Part shown: piece after piece, positions 58,731-64,000 of the stretch
Position numbering within the stretch: position 1 is the stretch's first letter
Layout: each line of letters begins with the position of its first letter
Source: JBBRHQ01 sp963840235
GTDB lineage: Bacteria; Actinomycetota; Thermoleophilia; Solirubrobacterales; 70-9
Direction: 5' to 3'
Length of the DNA: 64,000 bases
Assembly (NCBI GenBank): GCA_963840235.1
Contig: CAWIYC010000003.1
Coordinates: 186,001-250,000 of the forward strand
The notes under the pieces: model-generated
Told to the model about the DNA's origin: nothing
Database searches by the model: none
What the model saw: only the letters and a program-made list of their open reading frames with translations
Program-made: the position numbers and the translations under genes

Positions 58731-59648
58731 CTAGGGGGTCTCGAGGAATCCCTCGAGGACCCGGTTGAAACGGGTGGGGCGCTCGAGCTGGGGCAGGTGC
58801 CCGGTGCGCTCGAAGATCTCGAGGCGGGAGTGGGGGATGCGGCGGTGATAGCTGAGCCCGGCCTGGACCGGGACGATGCGGTCGTTGAACCCCCACAAGA
58901 CGAGGGTCGGGATCGAGATATCGCCGGCGCGGTCGCGGAGGTCATACCCGACCAGCTCCCGCAGCGCTTCGCTGAAACCCGGGCTGCGAAGGGCGGGCTC
59001 GACCTGCTCGTAGAGGAGCTCCGGGCTGAGCCGGTTCGGGTAGCGGAAGAGGCCGCGAAAGGCGAGGTAGCGCGCCCTCGGGCGCACCAGGCCTGCCCGG
59101 TTGAAGCGTGCTATTGCCGGTCCGCTCATCTGCGCCAACCTCCCCAGCAAAGCCGCCGGCTCGCTGCGGGCCTGGGCCCGGGTCATGCCTGCGGCCGAGA
59201 CCAGGGCGAGCCGCTCGAAGCGTTCGGGCTGCTGGATCACGGCCTCGGTCGAGACGAAGCCCCCCATCGAGTTGCCGACGACGCCGGCGCAGCGTTCGAT
59301 TCCGAGCTTCTCGCAGAAGTCGTGAAGGAGGCGACCGTAGGCGGGGATGTCGATTTTCCAGGCCGGCATCGGGCTGTCGCCGAAACCGGGAAGGTCAAGG
59401 GCGATCGCACGGTAGCGGCGGCCGAAGTGGGGCAGGTTCTCGAGCCAGTTCTGCCAGCAGCCGGATAGCCCGTGGACGAACAGCAGCGGCTTGCCCTCGC
59501 CGATCTCGACGTAGTTGACGGAGGAGCCCGGGAGGTCCACCTGCCGCCGCTGGCGCCGCCACTCGATCGCCGGCCATTCGGGTCGGGGGTTGCCGTAGTC
59601 CCCGGCCGGCCGCTCCGGGGGGCCGGTCAGGGTGGTGGCTTCACGCAT
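58731..59648 (-). CDS. Alpha/beta hydrolase
   Basis: This 305-residue enzyme has the oxyanion segment FVHGLSGCWQNW near 61, ALDLPGFGDSPMP near 85, the nucleophile elbow VGNSMGGFVS (Ser) near 122, a helical cap region, TLVLWGFNDRIVP near 245 (Asp), and TGHLPQLERP near 285 (His). The full catalytic triad is present. It resembles MhpC-like hydrolases of unknown substrate. ATG 59648 overlaps the upstream gene's stop. Confidence 0.85.
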   Translation of the reverse strand: MREATTLTGPPERPAGDYGNPRPEWPAIEWRRQRRQVDLPGSSVNYVEIGEGKPLLFVHGLSGCWQNWLENLPHFGRRYRAIALDLPGFGDSPMPAWKIDIPAYGRLLHDFCEKLGIERCAGVVGNSMGGFVSTEAVIQQPERFERLALVSAAGMTRAQARSEPAALLGRLAQMSGPAIARFNRAGLVRPRARYLAFRGLFRYPNRLSPELLYEQVEPALRSPGFSEALRELVGYDLRDRAGDISIPTLVLWGFNDRIVPVQAGLSYHRRIPHSRLEIFERTGHLPQLERPTRFNRVLEGFLETP

Positions 59649-60354
59649 AGCCCATCCGTTCGAGGATCGGGATCTCCCGGATCTGCGGCGGTTGCAGGTG
59701 GTCCCAGAGGATTCCCCGCGGGCGCTCATGGGTCCGCTCGACCTCGATCACGGCGCGCGGCGTGGCGATCACGTCGACGGGAAGATCGTGCGAGGTGGTC
59801 TGAAGGTGCTCGCGCAGGATCTGGATCGGGTGAACGGTGGTGGCGACGGTCGTGTGGTCGTCGATCTTGCCGGCGTCGATCAGGATCCCGAACTCGAGAT
59901 CGGAGAAGCCGCCCCCCTTGCCGATGCGGGCGCCACTGAGGTTGACGGCGACGGCGCCGCAGAGGACGAGGTCCACCTCCGGCAGCTCGTCGAGGGCGAC
60001 CACGCGGCCGTGGCGGAGGGCGCCCTTGATCGTCGCCGCCTCCTTGATCGCCGCCTTCGAGAGCCGCTTCGGCTCCAGCACCCGGAAGGGATGGGGGTCG
60101 CGCAATCGCGGTACCGCCATGATCAGGGTCTTGCCGTCCTCCAGTGCGGCCCGCCGGGCGTGGGTCTGCGGCGAGTCGGGGTTGGCCTTGACCACCCGCG
60201 ACCGCTTCCACAGCCGGTGGGCGGCCAGCTTCTGGGCCGCAAGCTTGGCCCCGGCGAAGTTGGGGATGCGTCCCTCGGCCCCCGGGAAGCGGGAGACGCC
60301 CTCGCGCTCCATCGCCTTCCAGACCTCTTTGCGGACCTGATCCTTCGAGCGCAT
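59641..60354 (-). CDS. 5-formyltetrahydrofolate cyclo-ligase family protein
   Basis: This 237-residue protein resembles the 5-FCL-like group: RSKDQVRKEVWKAMEREGVSRFPG, RIPNFAGAKLAAQKL, NPDSPQTHARRAAL, KTLIMAVPRLR, and the glycine loop ARIGKGGGFSDLEFGIL. The family relates to folate metabolism (5-FCL, MTHFSD), but members with RIPNFxG are poorly characterised. ATG 60354 follows a TATGTT -10-like element at 60368-60363. First gene of the reverse operon to 58100. Confidence 0.8.
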   Translation of the reverse strand: MRSKDQVRKEVWKAMEREGVSRFPGAEGRIPNFAGAKLAAQKLAAHRLWKRSRVVKANPDSPQTHARRAALEDGKTLIMAVPRLRDPHPFRVLEPKRLSKAAIKEAATIKGALRHGRVVALDELPEVDLVLCGAVAVNLSGARIGKGGGFSDLEFGILIDAGKIDDHTTVATTVHPIQILREHLQTTSHDLPVDVIATPRAVIEVERTHERPRGILWDHLQPPQIREIPILERMGYA

Positions 60355-60401
60355 GGCCCCGAAACATATCCGCCACGCCCGGACCAATCGCCCCTGCCAG
60401 A

Positions 60402-61301
60402 ATGGGCTCCGTGGCCGAGCGCACACCACTTGCCGAGATCCCGGAGCGCGGCAGCGACCGGCCGCCGCTGCCGGCGATCAACGACCGTACGCTCCTGCCG
60501 GCGATCGAGCCCGAGCGGACGATCGACGACTGGGGCCGCTCCGAGCGCGTCGAGGGCGCCTTCGACCGCTCCGTCGTCGAGTTCTTCTACCGCTACTGGT
60601 TCCGGGTCGATGTCGAGGGAATCGAGAACGTCCCCGCCGAGGGCGGTGCGCTTCTCGTCTCCAATCATTCCGGGGCGCTGCCGCCCGACGCGGCGATGAT
60701 CGGGCGGGCGATTCGCGAGGAGCACCCGGCGCCGCGGCCGCTGAACATCACCGTCGAGCACTTCTTCAAGGGCTACCCCTTCTTCTCGATGCTGGCGCCG
60801 AAGATCGGCTGCGTCGCCGCGCACCCGGCCAACGTCCATCGTCTGCTTCACGACGAGCAGAGCCTCGTGCTCGTCTTCCCGGAGGGGCGGAAGGGGACGG
60901 AGAAGGTCTACAGCGAGCGCTACCGGCTGCGGCGATTCGGGCGCGGTGGGTTCGTCGCCGCAGCGATGCGGGCGCAGGCGAAGCTGGTCCCTGTCTGCGT
61001 CATCGGGGCCGAGGAGGCGGCGCCGGTCTTCGCCCAGGTCAGCTTGATGAAGAAGCTCACCGGCCTGCTCTACTTCCCGCTCACACCGACCTTCCCCTGG
61101 CTCGGGCCGCTGGGGATGCTCGGCTACCTGCCGGCGAAGTTCCGGATCCGCTTCCTCGAGCCGATCGACATGACCGAGGTCGGCGGCGACCCCGATACCG
61201 ACCGGGCGCTGGTGCAGACCGTGGCGCAGGAGGTGCGGGCCCGGATCCAGGAAAACCTGCACGAGATGCTGGGCAGGCGAAAGTCGGTCTGGTTCGGATG
61301 A
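60402..61301 (+). CDS. 1-acylglycerol-phosphate acyltransferase (PlsC family)
   Basis: This 299-residue acyltransferase shows VSNHSGALPPDAAMIGRA (His-x-Asp type catalytic motif, with longer spacing than HX4D) near 87, FFSMLAPKIGC near 126 and FPEGRKGTEKVY near 163, followed by VPVCVIGAEEAAP. It probably acylates a lipid glycerol phosphate or related acceptor. ATG 60402 and GTG 60411 are both possible; CAGAAT at 60398-60403 would fit the GTG as leaderless start. The stop overlaps the epimerase gene. Confidence 0.85.
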   Translation: MGSVAERTPLAEIPERGSDRPPLPAINDRTLLPAIEPERTIDDWGRSERVEGAFDRSVVEFFYRYWFRVDVEGIENVPAEGGALLVSNHSGALPPDAAMIGRAIREEHPAPRPLNITVEHFFKGYPFFSMLAPKIGCVAAHPANVHRLLHDEQSLVLVFPEGRKGTEKVYSERYRLRRFGRGGFVAAAMRAQAKLVPVCVIGAEEAAPVFAQVSLMKKLTGLLYFPLTPTFPWLGPLGMLGYLPAKFRIRFLEPIDMTEVGGDPDTDRALVQTVAQEVRARIQENLHEMLGRRKSVWFG

Positions 61302-62422
61302 GCGTGCACACCGCGCCCGCCCGCAGGGTGCTGATCACCGGCCTCTCCAGCCACTGGGGTGGGCGCCTGGCGCAGGCGCTCGAGTCCTTTCCCGAGGTCG
61401 AGGCGATCATCGGAGTCGACTCCAGCGAGCCGACACACGAGCTGCACCGGACCGAGTACGTCAAGGTCGGCACCCAGCACTCGCTGATCGCGCGGATCGT
61501 CAAGGCCGCCAACGTCGACACCGTGATCGACACCCGGCTGGTTGTCGACTCGGCTGCCACCACCCGGGCCCGGGCTCACGAGAACAACGTGATCGGGACC
61601 CTCAACATCCTCGCCGCCTGCACGGGCGAGGACTCTCCGGTCCGCAGGCTGGTGTTCAAGAGCTCGGGGCACTGGTACGGGTGCGAGCAGGACGACCCGG
61701 CTTTCTTCACCGAGGAGATGAGGCGAAAGCACCCCCCGAGCACCCCGATCGAGCGTGACATCGTCGAGGCCGAGGCGGCGGTGGCCGACTTCGCCGACAA
61801 GCGGCCGGAGACGACGGTGACGATCCTGCGCTGCGCCAACGTCCTCGGCCCCGACGTCGACACGCCGCACACCCGCATCTTCTCGCTGCCGATGGTGCCG
61901 ATGATCCTCGGCTTCGACCCCCGCTACCAGTTCGTCCACTCCGACGACGTCGTCCACGCCCTCGAGCACGCCGCCTTCAACGAGCTACCCGGTGCCTACA
62001 ACGTCGCCGCCGACGGCGTTCTCGCCCTCTCGGAGGTGATCGGGCTGCTGGGCAAACGGCCGCTGCCGGTGCTGCCACCGTGGGGGACGGGCCTGTTCGC
62101 GGGGCCGCTGCGTCGGCTCGGCATCGGCATCCCCGACGAGATGCTTGCTCAGATGCGCTTCGGCCGCGGCCTCGACAACCGCCGCTTCAAGGCAACCGCA
62201 TTCAATTACCAGTACACCTCTCGCGAGGCGGTGCTCAAGCTCGGCGAGCACCAGCGGCTGAGCCCGGTCCTTGCCGGGGTCAAGGAGCCCTACCGCTACG
62301 AGCGCGAGGTCGAGGAGTTCCTGCGCTGGAGCCCCCACGTCCACCGCGACGCCTCCCCCAAGGAAGTCGGCCGGGAGGATGCGGCGATGTTCGATCCCTC
62401 CCCCCCGGTGGAAGGGCCCTGA
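61298..62422 (+). CDS. NAD-dependent epimerase/dehydratase-like protein
   Basis: This 374-residue extended SDR protein has ITGLSSHWGGRLAQALE (variant of the GxxGxxG motif), GVDSSEP, the helix NNVIGTLNILAACTG and FKSSGHWYG. The last gives a Tyr but not a standard YxxxK, so catalysis is not assured. A final part (NNRRFKATAFNYQYTSREAV) is also seen in paralogues next to lipid acyltransferases. It overlaps plsC by 4 bp, which suggests a lipid-linked role. Confidence 0.75.
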   Translation: MSVHTAPARRVLITGLSSHWGGRLAQALESFPEVEAIIGVDSSEPTHELHRTEYVKVGTQHSLIARIVKAANVDTVIDTRLVVDSAATTRARAHENNVIGTLNILAACTGEDSPVRRLVFKSSGHWYGCEQDDPAFFTEEMRRKHPPSTPIERDIVEAEAAVADFADKRPETTVTILRCANVLGPDVDTPHTRIFSLPMVPMILGFDPRYQFVHSDDVVHALEHAAFNELPGAYNVAADGVLALSEVIGLLGKRPLPVLPPWGTGLFAGPLRRLGIGIPDEMLAQMRFGRGLDNRRFKATAFNYQYTSREAVLKLGEHQRLSPVLAGVKEPYRYEREVEEFLRWSPHVHRDASPKEVGREDAAMFDPSPPVEGP

Positions 62423-62446
62423 GCCCGCACACACGCTTGCATCGCC

Positions 62447-62476
62447 GCATGCCGGAAGGGACGGTGACCGGCATGC
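62447..62476 (+). terminator. Hairpin after the epimerase gene
   Basis: GCATGCCGG at 62447-62455 pairs perfectly with CCGGCATGC at 62468-62476 around 12 nt. No T run follows. It lies 24 bp past the epimerase stop. Confidence 0.4.
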
Positions 62477-62535
62477 CTAAACTCTTCGAACGTATTAGCC
62501 GACGAGCCTTCTAGCTGGTCAAACCGCGCACGCCG

Positions 62536-63573
62536 ATGGGACGCAAGACACAGATCGGGATCATCCTCGCCGTTCTCCTCCTGGTCGGGGGAGCGGTTGG
62601 CGCCTACGCCTACGACAGCTCGCGCAAGGACCAGATCGCCAACGGAGTCACCGTCGGCGGCGTCGACGTCGGCGGCCTCAACCGTGCCGAGGCGACGGCC
62701 CTCCTGCACCGCCGCCTGGTGGAGCCGCTGACGAAGCCGCTCAAGGTCACCTTCGACGGCGAGACCTACACCCTTGCCGGCGCCAAGCTGAAGATCCACG
62801 CCAACATCAACGGCATGGTCGAGCGGGCCCTCGCCGTCAGCCGCGACGGCGGTCTCCCCGGCCGCCTCGTCCGCTACGTCACCGGCGAGGCGGTCGACAA
62901 GCAGATCAAGCCCGAGGTCACCTACTCGCAGCCCGCGATCAACCGCTTCGTGCGGGAGGTCGCCTCGAAGATCGACCGCGAGCCTCAGGACGCCTCGGTC
63001 AGCCCCTCCGGCGACTCGCTCAACGTCGTCGCCGGAAAGCCGGGGCGCAAGGTGCGCGACAACGCCCTGACCACCGAACTCGCCGCGGCCGCCACCGCCG
63101 CCACCGGCTCGCGCGTGGTCAGGGCGGTCGTCCACTCGACCAAGCCGAAGGTCACCAGCGACGAGGTGGCGAGCGAGTACCCGACCTTCCTCACGCTCGA
63201 TCGGGCCAACTACACCCTGCGTTTCTGGAAGAACCTGAATCTGATCAAGTCCTACACCGTCGCCGTCGGCCAAGTCGGGCTCGAAACGCCGGCCGGGCTC
63301 TACCACATCCAGGACAAGCAGGTTGACCCGACCTGGAACGTCCCCAACTCGGCCTGGGCCGGCAGCCTCGCCGGGCAGTCAATACCGCCGGGTCCGTCGA
63401 ACCCGCTGAAGGCGCGCTGGTTGGGGATCTTCAACGGCGCCGGCATCCACGGCACCGATGAGACCTACTCGCTCGGCACCGCCGCCTCGCACGGCTGCGT
63501 GCGGATGGCGGTGCCGGACGTGATCGACCTCTACGACCGGGTCGACGTGGGCACGCCCATCTACATCGGCTGA
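62536..63573 (+). CDS. L,D-transpeptidase (YkuD) with peptidoglycan-binding domain
   Basis: This 345-residue secreted or membrane-anchored protein has an N-terminal helix (IGIILAVLLLVGGAVGAYAY), two copies of a VanW/PG_binding_4-type domain (GVTVGGVDVGGLNRAEATALL and a second unit near 130-200), and a C-terminal YkuD domain with the catalytic GIHGTDE and SHGCVRMA (Cys). It forms 3-3 cross-links in the cell wall. No c-di-AMP riboswitch is recognisable upstream. ATG 62536. Confidence 0.9.
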   Translation: MGRKTQIGIILAVLLLVGGAVGAYAYDSSRKDQIANGVTVGGVDVGGLNRAEATALLHRRLVEPLTKPLKVTFDGETYTLAGAKLKIHANINGMVERALAVSRDGGLPGRLVRYVTGEAVDKQIKPEVTYSQPAINRFVREVASKIDREPQDASVSPSGDSLNVVAGKPGRKVRDNALTTELAAAATAATGSRVVRAVVHSTKPKVTSDEVASEYPTFLTLDRANYTLRFWKNLNLIKSYTVAVGQVGLETPAGLYHIQDKQVDPTWNVPNSAWAGSLAGQSIPPGPSNPLKARWLGIFNGAGIHGTDETYSLGTAASHGCVRMAVPDVIDLYDRVDVGTPIYIG

Positions 63574-63636
63574 GCATCCCGTCCCACGACCGTGCGACCA
63601 GCGGCCCTCCCGGCGGGCCCCCCGTTGCCGAGTGTT

Positions 63637-63665
63637 CAATCGCCTCTCACTATGAGAGGCGATTG
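63637..63665. terminator. Perfect 13-bp hairpin before the XerC/D gene
   Basis: CAATCGCCTCTCA at 63637-63649 and TGAGAGGCGATTG at 63653-63665 form a perfect stem with a CTA loop. It is 63 bp past the L,D-transpeptidase stop and 153 bp before the recombinase. There is no T run. It may end transcription or be a protein-binding site. The rest of the 245-bp gap shows nothing recognisable. Confidence 0.5.
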
Positions 63666-63818
63666 CAATCTCACCGGCACGGCCCGTCCAGCCGAGCGGT
63701 GGTGGGCCCGTGCCGCGACAGGACCCGTGGCCGGGAACGATGGTCCCCCGGCCGAGAAACTCGGTGCGCGTCGGTTTGCAGGCGCAGGCGTTCGAAAAGT
63801 GGCGTTGAACCCCACAAC

Positions 63819-64000
63819 GTGAACTGGGACGACGCACTCCCTGGCTATGACCGGGACCTCGCGGCGCGGGGCGCCGCCGAGCGCACCCGGCGCGCCTACG
63901 CCGTCGATCTCGGCCAGTTCTGCGGGTGGTGCTCGGCGCGGGGACTGGAGCCGGAAGCTGTCCGCCACCGCGACGTCCGCCGCTACGCCGCCGGGCTCTC
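63819..64000 (+). CDS. Tyrosine recombinase XerC/XerD, N-terminal end only (partial)
   Basis: The last 60 codons of the window encode the N-terminal core-binding helices of a Xer-type recombinase (YDRDLAARGAAERTRRAYAVDLGQF, then GLEPEAVRHRDVRRYAAGL), in the pattern HxxHL-less N-domain. The gene runs off the window. XerC often lies near dprA and yraN; here it is 9 kb further. GTG 63819 is the likely start. Confidence 0.75.
   Translation, partial: MNWDDALPGYDRDLAARGAAERTRRAYAVDLGQFCGWCSARGLEPEAVRHRDVRRYAAGL

Overview
The window is a dense, GC-rich (about 70 percent by eye) bacterial chromosome segment dominated by core housekeeping operons, with 4-bp start/stop overlaps, many GTG and TTG starts and few Shine-Dalgarno boxes. 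The gene order (scpB-rluB-aroH-hisC-aroG-tyrA-aroA-cmk-der; priA-def-fmt-rsmB-rpe-ribD-ribE-ribBA-ribH; rpmB-fakA-recG-rsmD-coaD; yceD-rpmF-plsX-acpP-rnc-smc-ftsY-ffh-rpsP-khpA-trmD-rplS-lepB-rnhB-yraN-comM-dprA), the SepIVA-like coiled-coil gene near yceD and the zinc forms of L28 and L32 suggest a high-GC actinobacterium. I favour a deep-branching lineage such as Thermoleophilia/Solirubrobacterales. This is inference; there is no rRNA gene here.

Layout. 1-6.1 kb: end of scpB, rluB, then the shikimate/aromatic amino acid block. 6.1-7.6 kb: a reverse acyl-CoA-dehydrogenase-like flavoprotein and a cupin. 7.7-11 kb: cmk, der, metK. 11.6-17.7 kb: priA, peptide deformylase, Met-tRNA formyltransferase, rsmB, a zinc-ribbon protein and rpe. 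17.7-22.2 kb (reverse): a cation/proton antiporter, a polysaccharide flippase with an internal minisatellite and a family 2 glycosyltransferase. 22.4-26 kb: complete riboflavin operon. 26-33 kb: rpmB, FakA-like kinase, recG, rsmD, coaD, SepIVA-like gene. 33-39.1 kb: accessory block (secreted protein, an unknown Cys-rich protein, a lipid/CoA-type set, an AbiEi/DUF559-type protein, a methyltransferase) between genes that are normally close together. 39.1-51.4 kb: yceD to rnhB, covering lipid initiation, RNase III, chromosome condensation, SRP targeting and ribosome/tRNA maturation. 51.5-54.7 kb: yraN, comM, dprA. 54.7-64 kb: thiD, two unknown genes, ilvD, a reverse operon ending in a 50-residue ORF with a perfect Shine-Dalgarno, an acyltransferase/epimerase pair, an L,D-transpeptidase and the start of a XerC/D recombinase.

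Most striking points. The smc gene encodes both ATPase halves in one 787-residue frame, but the coil between them is less than half the usual length and has no recognisable hinge. The neighbouring RNase III lacks one of its four acidic active-site residues and has another changed. Many genes have a TANNNT -10-like element only 6-12 nt before the start codon, which suggests widespread leaderless transcription. The L19 gene has a hairpin-plus-T6 leader and encodes a tail of about 100 acidic residues. No tRNA, rRNA, CRISPR array, insertion sequence or prophage gene was seen. No stretch longer than 300 bases lacks a gene.
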